Origin: an uncultured Oxalicibacterium sp.
GTDB lineage: Bacteria > Pseudomonadota > Gammaproteobacteria > Burkholderiales > Burkholderiaceae_D
Direction of reading: 5' to 3'
Length of the DNA stretch: 64,000 bases
Assembly: GCF_913776015.1 (NCBI RefSeq)
Contig: NZ_CAJYMD010000066.1
Span: 37,156-101,155 of the forward strand
A program made the position numbers and the translations under genes. Under the pieces are notes generated by a model. It was not told the DNA's origin, made no database searches, and was given only the letters and a program-made list of their open reading frames with translations. Positions 36,775-46,308 of this stretch are shown one piece after another. Each line of letters starts with the position of its first letter. Position 1 is the stretch's first letter.

Positions 36775-38132
36775 TTTGAAGCCTTTAAAAAAATAGAAAT
36801 GGCGTTCCAAACTTCCGGTGGCAGTAGTTCTGCCGCAGCAAATGGGGCTGATGGAATCAAGGCCAACTCAGATATCCGATCTCGTACAAGGCGCTCCGTA
36901 TCTGACATACCTCGCTTAGTATTCCCTTGTTCATCATATAGTCCTGTTATCTGTCCACCAATGAAGTCGTGCGTGCCTCCAAAAGCTTCGATCAGCTTGT
37001 CTTGCCAACTTCCTGCTGCATACTCATAGCCAAACAATGTTCCTGTCCAACCTTGAATACCTCCCGTTTTTCCTGCTGCTGCCTGACCTTCTGGGGATTG
37101 AAGATACTTATAAAGTGACTTTCCATTCGCCCCCTCTCTCTTCCACTGAATCTTCCCATCCTTTAGAGCGAGAACTTCATTTCCATTCTCATCTTTTTTT
37201 GTGATGCATCGCTCGTTACTCAGTCCACAGATATTATCCAGATCAGCACGTGTCCCTCCTGTTCCCTTTCCATCACCACGTATCCCTGTGCTTTTTCCTT
37301 CTCGGAAATTGCTGAACTCGTCTTCCCCATCGATGATGCCTTTAAATAACAAGGAGTTTTCGATGGCAATTTCACGCATTTTATCTGCGGCTACCGATAA
37401 AGATTCTTTCGTTAATGCAGATGTCCCCATCTCCGTTACGGCGCCAATCAACACATTCATGATGCGCTCTTGCAATAGCAGATCATCAAGCTGCTTTTGA
37501 ATGATGATTTTTTTATCCTCATCCCCACCCTTAGATGCCTCTACAAATGCGTCTCTTAATACCTTTCTTTCACTTTGAACATAATCAGCAACAGCCTTAC
37601 TTGCCTGTTGGCTAAAGGCTTGCGTAATCTGGACCTGTGCATTGATTTCCTTCTGTACTTTCTCCGCATCAAATATCTTCGGAATACCAGCCTCTGCATC
37701 ACCTGTTCGAACATTTTTGTTACCCGCAATACCACTAACACCGGATTGTGTGGTGCTAGCCGAATGCCCCTTATCCGAGCCAACCCCTCCACCACTTATG
37801 TTGGGAACACCTCCTGAACTGCCAGCACCTAACGATATGCCCTTAGCATCAGCCTTGTAATCAGCTTTGTTCTGAATATCGCTGGTGGTGAGGCTGTCTG
37901 TCTGGAGGCTGTTCTTGTTGTCCTGAACAGCTTTCTCCGTACTGGCGATGACCGCACCTTTCAGGTCGGTGTTGCCGCCCACCACAACCTGGAATCCACC
38001 ATCGCCTGCCTTGATACCGCTGGTTTCCGTCACGCTGGCGTAGTCACTGCTGATGTTGCTCTTGCTAAAGTTGAGGCTTCCTGATGCTCCGGTGCTCCAT
38101 GCATAGGTGAAACTACCGCCTACACTTTTTTG
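36771..38132 (-). pseudogene. 5'-truncated FHA/CdiA-like hemagglutinin, C-terminal region intact
   Basis: The frame is open from about 38175, and hemagglutinin homology starts at QKSVGGSFTYAWS (38132). The track begins at an internal GTG (38033). The order is the end of the repeat region (NFSKSNISSDYASVTETSGI, VVVGGNTDLKGAVIASTEK), then a pretoxin-like alpha-helical segment with AIENSLLF, possibly a degenerate VENN motif. The C-terminal domain follows, with KTGGIQGWTGTLFGYEYAAG, GTHDFIGGQITGLYDEQG and a hydrophobic end (SAPFAAAELLPPEVWNAIS). Signal peptide, TPS domain and most of the repeats are missing, so secretion is not possible from this copy. About 450 residues remain. Confidence 0.8.
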
Positions 38133-38194
38133 AAGTGCGCAACATATAGATTCGAGAGTTAAACTAACGCCCCTTCAGATTTTCTCTATTCACT

Positions 38195-39004
38195 ATGAAC
38201 ATCCTCATCAAGGAAGAACTTCGTGCCTACATCGATCCACTGACGGCGGATGAACATGCAGCCCTCGAACGCAGTCTGCTCACCGAAGGTTGTCGCGATG
38301 CACTGGTTTTATGGGGAAACGTTCTGGTAGATGGGCACAATCGTTATGGCATTTGTCAACAACATGGTTTGCCATTCAATACGGTGCAAAACACGCAATT
38401 TCAGTCAATGGACGATGTGTACCTATGGATGATCGACAATCATCTGGGGCGGCGCAGCGTATCGGATTTCCAACGGGGTGTACTCGCATTGCGCAAGAAG
38501 GAAATTCTGTCGCAGCGGCAGGAAGAACTTGCTGTGCCATCGCAAGCTGATACAACAGGGTCGCAAGAAGGAATCGAAAGGCCGAAGAAGGATAGTGTGC
38601 CGTCGCGCGAGTCGATGGCACGTACCGCACGACTCAGCAGTACCACGCTGAACCAGATTGAGAAGATCCAGAAATCTGCCGCGCCGGAACTGGTCAAAGC
38701 GGTCAAGACCGGCACCATTTCAATCAATGCGGCAGCAGCCGTTGCCACTTTGCCTGAAGAAAAACAGGTGGAGGCGGTTGCAGGTGGAAAAAAGGAATTG
38801 CGAGAAGCGGCACGACAGGTACGCCAGGCAAAAGCACCGCGCAAACCTTCCATCGATCTGCCGCCCCTGCCTGAAGATGCCAGCCCTGAGCAAATCGAAA
38901 TTCATCGCTTGCAAAAACTGGTTGCAGAATTGGTGGAAGAACGCGATCAGCTTAAGAAAAAAGTACAGAATCTGACGATTGCATTGAGCGAAGCGCGCGG
39001 CTGA
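38195..39004 (+). CDS. ParB-like N-terminal nuclease/partition-domain protein
   Basis: This 269-residue protein begins MNILIKEELRAYIDPLTADE and has a ParB-N-type core (LVLWGNVLVDGHNRYGICQQHGLPFNTV). A helix-turn-helix-like segment (ESMARTARLSSTTLNQIEKI) and a C-terminal coiled coil (EIHRLQKLVAELVEERDQLKKK) follow. Such orphan ParB-like proteins occur on plasmids, phages and genomic islands. No parA or parS-like repeat is visible nearby. Its upstream region abuts the hemagglutinin truncation point. No ribosome-binding site is obvious. Confidence 0.75.
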   Translation: MNILIKEELRAYIDPLTADEHAALERSLLTEGCRDALVLWGNVLVDGHNRYGICQQHGLPFNTVQNTQFQSMDDVYLWMIDNHLGRRSVSDFQRGVLALRKKEILSQRQEELAVPSQADTTGSQEGIERPKKDSVPSRESMARTARLSSTTLNQIEKIQKSAAPELVKAVKTGTISINAAAAVATLPEEKQVEAVAGGKKELREAARQVRQAKAPRKPSIDLPPLPEDASPEQIEIHRLQKLVAELVEERDQLKKKVQNLTIALSEARG

Positions 39005-39088
39005 TTCCGTCATTCAGACGAAGATGCCCCGCTACGCTTCTCTTGTTTCAAGGAGTGAAGCAAACATGTCTTTACAGGCACGTCCCTG

Positions 39089-39565
39089 TTAGCTCTCTTC
39101 GTTTTCTTCCTTACCGTCATCTGCGCGCCCGGCGTTTTGCAACACCTTGCGGATCGTCCCCTGAGAAAACCCGCGCTGCAACAGAAAGCGCATCTGACGC
39201 GCGCGTTCTTTGGGATCGGTTGGTGGGGAACCGAATTTTCTTTGCCAGACTTCCGCAGCGCGTACCGCTTCATCTTCCAGCCCTGTACGTGCATCGTCGA
39301 TCGTCGCGGCATCAAGACCGTGACTCTTTAGTTCGGACAGGATGCGGCTATTGCCGAAACGTGCAGCGCGACGATTGATCAGCGATTCTGAAAAGCGCTG
39401 TTCAGACAGGTAACGCGCTGCTTGCAGCGTATCGAGCAAGGCTTCGATATCGTCGTCTTCCTGTGCGTAGCGTGCCAGTTTGCGACCTAGCTCCTGGCGG
39501 CTGTGTTCGCGTGCAGCCAGATAGCGCAACGCCCGTGCCTTGAGACTCAACTGGATTTTTGCCAT
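39089..39565 (-). CDS. recX: RecX regulatory protein
   Basis: This 158-residue RecA modulator blocks extension of RecA filaments. The family repeats of three-helix units are seen in [43 protein letters not shown] and [20 protein letters not shown]. The ATG has GGAGAG upstream. It lies 62 bp downstream of recA on the same strand, with a hairpin between the two that may reduce its expression. Confidence 0.94.
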   Translation of the reverse strand: MAKIQLSLKARALRYLAAREHSRQELGRKLARYAQEDDDIEALLDTLQAARYLSEQRFSESLINRRAARFGNSRILSELKSHGLDAATIDDARTGLEDEAVRAAEVWQRKFGSPPTDPKERARQMRFLLQRGFSQGTIRKVLQNAGRADDGKEENEES

Positions 39566-39599
39566 TGAGCTCTCCGCACGGGCGTTACTGAACGAACTA

Positions 39600-39624
39600 T
39601 CACGATGCGATCAGACGATCGTGA
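39600..39624 (-). promoter_or_regulatory. Hairpin in the recA-recX gap
   Basis: TCACGAT and ATCGTGA pair around an 11-base loop just after the recA stop, with no T-run. It may be a weak terminator or processing site setting the recA:recX ratio, as in other proteobacteria. The function is inferred. Confidence 0.4.
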
Positions 39625-39627
39625 CAA

Positions 39628-40719
<1,092 letters not shown>

Positions 40720-40779
40720 GAAGTTTCTTTCGGCGGTTAGGTAAGGGATGCCGGCCAAGCAGCCTGCGAAAACAAACAT

Positions 40780-40808
40780 ACTGTATAAAAAAACAGTGCT
40801 TTATGCAA
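40780..40808 (-). promoter_or_regulatory. recA promoter
   Basis: On the minus strand, TTGCAT and TACAGT are separated by exactly 17 bases, about 60 bases before the recA start. The -10 overlaps the LexA box. Confidence 0.75.
40781..40796 (-). promoter_or_regulatory. LexA (SOS) box of recA
   Basis: CTGTATAAAAAAACAG (plus-strand reading) matches the CTG-N10-CAG LexA consensus. It covers the recA -10, so LexA binding would block RNA polymerase. Confidence 0.9.
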
Positions 40809-40854
40809 GTGTCGTTTTTGTGCTGCGGCATTATGGCGAATATTTGATCGACTC

Positions 40855-41500
40855 GCACAGCTTGCCGACTGTCGATTTTCAGTTAAATGGGAATTTTGTT
40901 CAGCTAAGTGTGAACTGGTTGTCGATTTTCATTTGGGGCTGAATTTAATCCGCTAACTCAGAGCTATCGCAAATATTTAGGCCGTTTTTGATACGCGAGA
41001 GCGCGTGTACAGTAATTCCATTTACTTACTTGTAGATTTGCTCGCTAAATTGACCCTCTCGAACTGATCCACTTTCCACTGCCTAGCAAAGGCAGCAACG
41101 CGATCGTAAGACCCTTCATAGCCCAGTGCGCATAGATCGATATGCATCTGCTTTAACGACCTTTTTTGTTTGCGCGACTTCGCCGCCTCGGTTTTTAACC
41201 AGGTAGTCAGCTTCAATGCATAGGTATCGAGAGATGTGCTCGATCGCCTGCCAGCATAGGAGGGCTCTATGGTTTCAGCCCTCAAATACCGTCTGACGGT
41301 GTTTCTAGAGATCCCTAATCGTCTTGCGATCTCTCTCAATGAGACCCAGTCACGTAGGTGCCGGCGTCGAACGATTCCAAGTAATGCCACGTCGATAACT
41401 CCATCCCCCCACTAATTTCAGTAAGTGAGAATGTGGCCTATACATTGGTCAGCATTGGGTACAAATTACCCCGTTAAGTGTGTCGGCTTCGGTGCAATCA
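40855..41500 (-). mobile_element. IS21-family insertion sequence remnant
   Basis: The segment carries the 5' part of an istA-type gene and, on the recA side, a 12-bp direct repeat TGTCGATTTTCA (40870 and 40920, exactly 50 bp apart), of the kind found as repeated transposase sites in IS21-type termini. No istB remains. The outer boundaries are estimated; I could not identify matching terminal inverted repeats. Confidence 0.5.
41022..41390 (-). pseudogene. Truncated IS21-family transposase (IstA N-terminus)
   Basis: These 122 residues match the N-terminal part of IstA: a helix-turn-helix (LREIARRLGISRNTVRRYL) and the following linker (RSLKQMHIDLCALGYEGSYDRV, AAFARQWK). The DDE catalytic domain is missing. 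The frame ends after ASKSTSK, so the element is a deletion remnant that cannot transpose on its own. It separates the recA upstream region from the ars operon. Confidence 0.75.
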
Positions 41501-41645
41501 CCATCGGCTAGGCCAATTTGAATGCGGTGAGCTCAATCAGAAACGCGCGGCTGCTTCCATGGGAGCAGTATGTATGTATGGATGATGAAGACATTGCGTT
41601 TGGGAGACCCAAATTTTCCACCATCGCCCTAGGAAGACAGGTTGC

Positions 41646-41674
41646 TTGCATAAATTCAATATTTCAACTAATCT
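41646..41674 (+). promoter_or_regulatory. ars operon promoter
   Basis: TTGCAT and TAATCT are separated by 17 bases upstream of arsR. The first ArsR palindrome overlaps the spacer and the -10. Confidence 0.55.
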
Positions 41675-41704
41675 TGAAATTAATATTTCAAGGATTATTG
41701 AAAT
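41661..41704 (+). promoter_or_regulatory. Tandem ArsR operators upstream of and overlapping the arsR start
   Basis: Two copies of the palindrome ATTTCAA-N6-TTGAAAT occupy 41661-41680 and 41685-41704. They start exactly 24 bp apart. The second covers the ribosome-binding site (AAGGA) and the first two bases of the arsR ATG. The arms match in both copies, while the central six bases differ. Confidence 0.8.
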
Positions 41705-42041
41705 GAACCAAAAATCCGTTGTCGTCGCACTCAGTGCACTGGCGCAGGAAACACGCTTAGCTGTCTTCCGTCTCTTGGTACAGGCAGGCCCTACAGGACT
41801 ATCCGCATCTCTAATTGCGGAAGGTGTGAGCATTGCACCATCCCTACTGTCCTTCCATCTCAAAGAGCTTTTGCATGCTGACTTGGTGACGCAAGTACGC
41901 GAAGGTCGTTCACTCATCTATGCAGCGAACTTCAGCGCGATGAATGGACTGCTTGGATATCTGACCGAGAACTGCTGCGGCGGCAATCCATGCTTCCCCG
42001 ATTCAAAGGTTGCCTGCTCAACGGAAGGCGGCTGCGCGTAA
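41703..42041 (+). CDS. arsR: Arsenic-responsive repressor ArsR
   Basis: This 112-residue ArsR/SmtB-family winged-helix repressor has its recognition helix in SIAPSLLSFHLKELLHADLV and the wing in VREGRSLIYAAN. The C-terminal cysteines C91, C92 and C97 (ENCCGGNPC) form a likely As(III)/Sb(III) site, with two more at 105 and 111. This differs from the alpha-3 helix site of plasmid R773 ArsR and is nearer the C-terminal site of other environmental ArsR proteins. The ATG at 41703 lies within the second operator. It is the first gene of the ars operon. Confidence 0.92.
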   Translation: MNQKSVVVALSALAQETRLAVFRLLVQAGPTGLSASLIAEGVSIAPSLLSFHLKELLHADLVTQVREGRSLIYAANFSAMNGLLGYLTENCCGGNPCFPDSKVACSTEGGCA

Positions 42042-42124
42042 TCAAACGCCATTCACATTCAGTCCACCCTAATTAATCAGCAGCGGGCATCCGCACGCTG
42101 CACTACCCGCCCATAAGGAAAATC

Positions 42125-42631
42125 GTGTCTAACAAGCAGTTCAATATCTTATTTCTTTGTACCGGCAATTCGGCACGTTCCATCATGGCAGAAGCACTCG
42201 TGACGACAATGGGTCATGGATTGTTAAAGGGTTACAGTGCAGGCAGCAATCCCAATGGTGTAGTCAATCCGTTTGCCATTGAACAAGTCAAAAAGACTGG
42301 GTATCCAACGGACAACCTCCGCAGTAAAAGCTGGGATGAGTTCGCTGGCCCTGATGCGCCACATATGGACTTCATCATTACGGTTTGCGACAACGCGGCT
42401 GGCGAAGTATGCCCAATCTGGCCAGGTCATCCATCGTCGGCACATTGGGGATTTCAGGACCCTGCAGCTGTTGAAGGCACTGACGAAGAAAAGCGCGCAG
42501 CCTTTGAGCGCATCTTCAAGCAAATCATGGCTCGCGTGAACGCGTTTGTCAGCCTGCCGCACAACATATTGGAGAAGCACTCCATCCACCAAGAAATACA
42601 GAAGATTGGGGCAACGCCTGTCGCTGGCTAA
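42125..42631 (+). CDS. arsC: Thioredoxin-type arsenate reductase ArsC
   Basis: This 168-residue enzyme of the low-molecular-weight tyrosine-phosphatase fold reduces As(V) to As(III). The P-loop CTGNSARS places the nucleophile at Cys12, and the redox pair C88 and C95 (TVCDNAAGEVCPIWPG) marks the thioredoxin-dependent class. The start is a GTG at 42125 following a GGAAAA site. It sits second in the operon, between arsR and the As(III) exporter, so product is made next to its efflux pump. Confidence 0.94.
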   Translation: MSNKQFNILFLCTGNSARSIMAEALVTTMGHGLLKGYSAGSNPNGVVNPFAIEQVKKTGYPTDNLRSKSWDEFAGPDAPHMDFIITVCDNAAGEVCPIWPGHPSSAHWGFQDPAAVEGTDEEKRAAFERIFKQIMARVNAFVSLPHNILEKHSIHQEIQKIGATPVAG

Positions 42632-42638
42632 GGATGGG

Positions 42639-43679
42639 ATGATGGGAAACTTCGAACGATACCTAACGTTGTGGGTCGGCTTATGCATTGTTGCAGGTGT
42701 CATCCTCGGGAAACTCTTCCCATCCGTGTTTGAGTTCATCGCGCAGCTGGAAGTCGCACAGGTGAATCTGCCTGTTGGACTTCTCATCTGGGTGATGATT
42801 ATTCCAATGCTGGTCAAAATCAACTTCTCGGCACTCTCGCAGGTGAAAAGTCATTGGCGTGGCATCGGCGTAACACTGGTCATCAATTGGCTGATTAAGC
42901 CTTTTTCGATGGCCTTGTTGGGTTGGCTCTTGATTCGGCACGTGTTCGCAGATTGGCTGCCCGCCGACCAGATTGATAGCTATGTTGCCGGACTCATCTT
43001 GCTGGCTGCCGCGCCGTGTACAGCGATGGTGTTTGTGTGGAGTCAGCTATGCAAAGGTGACCCATACTTCACGCTGTCGCAAGTGGCATTGAATGACGCC
43101 ATCATGATGGTGGCATTCGCGCCGTTGGTCGCACTGCTTCTCGGTATAGCATCCATTACCGTGCCGTGGGATACCCTCATCACGTCGGTTGGCTTGTACA
43201 TCATCGTGCCGGTTGTCTTGGCGCAGATGATTCGAAAAGCACTGCTTAAGCAAGGACCTGATGCCTTGGCAAAGGTGAGCCAGCAGTTGGGACCATTCTC
43301 GATAGCGGCGCTGTTATTGACCCTGGTCTTGCTATTTGCATTCCAAGGTGAAGCGATAACCGAACAACCGCTTGTTATCGGCATCCTTGCTATCCCTATC
43401 TTGATTCAGGTCTTCCTGAACTCAGGACTGGCTTACGTATTAAACCGCAAACTTGGTGTAGCGCATTGTGTTGCTGGGCCATCCAGCCTCATTGGCGCAT
43501 CGAACTTCTTCGAGCTATCCGTGGCGACCGCCATTAGCCTCTTCGGCTTCCAATCAGGTGCGGCACTCGCCACCGTGGTCGGTGTACTGATAGAAGTGCC
43601 GGTCATGCTGCTCGTCGTCGGCATCGTCAATCGGTCACAACGTTGGTACGAAGCAGGTATTGCAAGTAATGGGAAATGA
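42639..43679 (+). CDS. acr3: ACR3-family arsenite efflux transporter
   Basis: This 346-residue inner-membrane As(III) exporter has ten expected spans. The conserved ACR3 segments are [20 protein letters not shown], with the essential cysteine in the fourth span, and [18 protein letters not shown] near the C-terminus. The first ATG after AAGGATGGG (42639) is used; the track start at 42546 lies inside arsC. The arsH ATG follows its stop by one base, indicating tight coupling. Confidence 0.94.
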   Translation: MMGNFERYLTLWVGLCIVAGVILGKLFPSVFEFIAQLEVAQVNLPVGLLIWVMIIPMLVKINFSALSQVKSHWRGIGVTLVINWLIKPFSMALLGWLLIRHVFADWLPADQIDSYVAGLILLAAAPCTAMVFVWSQLCKGDPYFTLSQVALNDAIMMVAFAPLVALLLGIASITVPWDTLITSVGLYIIVPVVLAQMIRKALLKQGPDALAKVSQQLGPFSIAALLLTLVLLFAFQGEAITEQPLVIGILAIPILIQVFLNSGLAYVLNRKLGVAHCVAGPSSLIGASNFFELSVATAISLFGFQSGAALATVVGVLIEVPVMLLVVGIVNRSQRWYEAGIASNGK

Positions 43680-43680
43680 C

Positions 43681-44415
43681 ATGACAAGTAGCAATCCAGA
43701 CTTACCCAACGTATCGTCTCAACTCGATACACCTACGCACGCACAGTTAGACGCATCAAACGTATCCACGCATCCACCAAGAATTCTGTTGCTGTATGGG
43801 TCGCTTCGTGAGCGTTCATACAGCAAGTTATTAACGCTGGAAGCGGAAAGAATTCTGAAGCATTTTGGTGCCGAAACAAGGGTCTTCGACCCTGCTGGCT
43901 TGCCGATGGTCGATAGCTGCCCAGCGGACCATCCAAAAGTGCAGGAACTGCGCAATCTATCTGCATGGTCCGAAGGTCATGTGTGGTGCAGTCCCGAGCG
44001 TCACGGTGCAATGACAGGCGTGTTCAAATCCCAGATTGATTGGTTACCACTCGAAGTCGGGAGTGTACGGCCGACGCAAGGACGAACGCTGGCTGTGATG
44101 CAGGTGAGCGGTGGTAGCCAGTCTTTCAATACTGTCAATCAGTTGCGTGTACTTGGCCGCTGGATGCGCATGGTTACTATTCCTAACCAAAGTTCAGTTG
44201 CCAAGGCATTCGAAGAGTTTGATGAGGCTGGGCGCATGAAGCCCTCCAGTTACTACGACAGATTGGTAGATGTGATGGAAGAGCTGTACAAGTTCACTCT
44301 ACTTGTTCGCGACCGGTCGGATTATCTGACTGACCGATACAGCGAACGCAATGCAGAGCAAGAGAAACAACGGACTACCTTGGCAGCTAATGCCATGAGT
44401 CACGAATCGAAGTAA
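43681..44415 (+). CDS. arsH: Organoarsenical oxidase/NADPH-dependent FMN reductase ArsH
   Basis: This 244-residue flavodoxin-like FMN protein is the last gene of the ars operon. ArsH oxidises trivalent methyl- and aryl-arsenicals. The signature segments are [20 protein letters not shown] (FMN phosphate loop), [20 protein letters not shown] and [20 protein letters not shown]. The ATG at 43681 lies one base after the acr3 stop. The N-terminal 40 residues are variable in the family. Confidence 0.93.
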   Translation: MTSSNPDLPNVSSQLDTPTHAQLDASNVSTHPPRILLLYGSLRERSYSKLLTLEAERILKHFGAETRVFDPAGLPMVDSCPADHPKVQELRNLSAWSEGHVWCSPERHGAMTGVFKSQIDWLPLEVGSVRPTQGRTLAVMQVSGGSQSFNTVNQLRVLGRWMRMVTIPNQSSVAKAFEEFDEAGRMKPSSYYDRLVDVMEELYKFTLLVRDRSDYLTDRYSERNAEQEKQRTTLAANAMSHESK

Positions 44416-44637
44416 GAAATATGCCGCTTTTTAGCCAATAGTGGATGTCCGAACTTGATCAACAGCAAACGTGTTCAATGGTCGCTCTAGAACTATCTAG
44501 CATGGCTTTAGGCATGAAAAGGCCTGCTATTTTGAAACGAAACCAAATTAATCCACCTAACATGTACGCAGAGCGAGCTGGCGTACATTCTATTTTTTCA
44601 ACCAATGCCAACATGCTGTTTTTTTTGTGGGTCACCG

Positions 44638-45003
44638 ATGCCAACAGTACTGATCGCCGAAGACAATCCTGACGCTCGGGAGTCTCTTACCGAGGCATTG
44701 AGAATAGCTGGGTATACAGTTCTGGCAGCCCAAGATGGGCAAGTCGCTATAGAAATAGCGAAGGTTTTTAAACCGGATGTTGTGCTTACAGACATAGACA
44801 TGCCAGGTCTTGACGGGCTTAGTCTCTGCTTTCAGATCAAAGCGAATCCTGACCTAGAAAATATTCCAGTTGTGCTGTTAAGTGGAAGGCTGCCCATTTA
44901 CCAACCTGAAGCAGTATTCGATGTCATTCAAAAACCGCTGTTAATCGAAGAAGTTCTCTCATCTGTGCGAGCAGCTACTACCGTCAGACATCGTGCAGCT
45001 TAA
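44638..45003 (+). CDS. Receiver-only response regulator
   Basis: This 121-residue protein is a single CheY-like receiver with no output domain. The N-terminal acidic pair is in VLIAEDNPD, the phosphoacceptor Asp in VVLTDIDMPGLDG, and the conserved lysine in VIQKPLL. The ATG at 44638 is used; the track start at 44605 adds a hydrophobic leader. It follows arsH by 220 bp, but nothing links it to arsenic. No histidine kinase gene is adjacent. Confidence 0.85.
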   Translation: MPTVLIAEDNPDARESLTEALRIAGYTVLAAQDGQVAIEIAKVFKPDVVLTDIDMPGLDGLSLCFQIKANPDLENIPVVLLSGRLPIYQPEAVFDVIQKPLLIEEVLSSVRAATTVRHRAA

Positions 45004-45090
45004 GCATCTCTGAAAAATCTCGCCTGGCGCAACGTCCATATCAGCCGGTCGACTACATCAAATCCATCAGGACGAAGCGTTGGATGTCGG

Positions 45091-46308
45091 TCATTCGCTT
45101 AACGTCCACAGAGCAACGTCCGTACGTCGTTCCAAGAAGCCTGCTTCGCAGTACGTGAGGTACATCTCCCACAAGCGAATGAAGGCATCGTCGAACCCCT
45201 GCGCGCGTACCTGATCAAGTTGTGACATGAATGCACGGCGCCAGTGATGCAGGGTGCGCGCGTAATCTAGACCGAAAGATTGATGACGCTCCAATTGCAA
45301 TTCAGCACGCTCAGCCTGCGCCTGCAATATCGATGGACTCGGCAGCATGCCGCCAGGGAAAATGAATTGCTGGATGAAATCGGTGCTGCTGCGATAGTGC
45401 GCGAAATGTGCATCGGCAATGTCGATCGATTGCAAGACGATTTTGCCTTGTGGTTTTAGGCTGCGCTTCAACATGGCAAAGTAGGTTGACCAATGCGCCT
45501 CACCGACTGCTTCCAGCATCTCGATCGAGACAATGTGATCGTATTGCGCGTCAACATCGCGGTAATCTTGCAATGTCAGCGTGACTCTGTCGTCGAGGCC
45601 CGCCTCGCGCATCCGCTGCTCGGCGAAGGCAAGTTGCGCTGGAGACAGCGTAATGCCATGCACACTGATCCCTTGCCGTGCCGCATGCTCTGCAAAACCA
45701 CCCCAGCCACAACCAATTTCCAGAATACGCTGGCCCGGCCGTGCATCCAGCTCATCCAGAATGCGCTGGTATTTGTTGCTTTGCGCGCGGTCCAAAGACA
45801 CGTGCTCATCGTCGCCAAACCATGCCGAAGAGTACGTCATGCTCGAATCGAGCCATAACTGATAAAACGAATTTCCCAGATCGTAATGCGCCTGAATATT
45901 GCGACGGCTACCAGAACGGCTGTTGTTGTTCAGCCATAGATGGGAGAGACGACGTAGCAATAGCGCCCACCATTTACCATGCAGCGCACGTTCCAACGCA
46001 TGCTGATTACGTATTACCAAACGAAACAACTCCAGTAGCCCTTGGCTGCTTACCCAGCCTTGTCGCAGACTATCGGCAAAACCAATGTCGCCCTGCATCA
46101 TCATCGGACGCGCGGCGCGCCAGTCATGGATCGCCAAATCCGCATGGATACCTGAACCGTTTCCGAATCGCAGGACGACGCCATCTGGCGTCGTTACCTC
46201 CAATGTGCCTTCTTCGATACGCTCGAACATCGCAAACAACAAATGTCCTGCTAGCGGTAGCGTCTCGGGCTTGGGAAAAGAAAGTGTACGACTAGATTTG
46301 CTTTTCAT
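45091..46308 (-). CDS. cfa: Cyclopropane-fatty-acyl-phospholipid synthase family methyltransferase
   Basis: This 405-residue SAM-dependent enzyme modifies double bonds of phospholipid acyl chains. The N-terminal SCP2-like lipid-binding part (LEVTTPDGVVLRFG) precedes the SAM site ILEIGCGWGGFAEHAA and the active-site segment HYDLGNSFYQLWLDSSMTYS. It is the last gene of the minus-strand arm of the cluster, overlapping the DUF1365 gene. A family relative in the other arm suggests two distinct methylation steps. Confidence 0.92.
   Translation of the reverse strand: MKSKSSRTLSFPKPETLPLAGHLLFAMFERIEEGTLEVTTPDGVVLRFGNGSGIHADLAIHDWRAARPMMMQGDIGFADSLRQGWVSSQGLLELFRLVIRNQHALERALHGKWWALLLRRLSHLWLNNNSRSGSRRNIQAHYDLGNSFYQLWLDSSMTYSSAWFGDDEHVSLDRAQSNKYQRILDELDARPGQRILEIGCGWGGFAEHAARQGISVHGITLSPAQLAFAEQRMREAGLDDRVTLTLQDYRDVDAQYDHIVSIEMLEAVGEAHWSTYFAMLKRSLKPQGKIVLQSIDIADAHFAHYRSSTDFIQQFIFPGGMLPSPSILQAQAERAELQLERHQSFGLDYARTLHHWRRAFMSQLDQVRAQGFDDAFIRLWEMYLTYCEAGFLERRTDVALWTLSE

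Noticed and set aside
44445-44672. 75-codon ORF between arsH and the response regulator
   Set aside because: Runs out of frame into the receiver gene and has no family features or ribosome-binding site.
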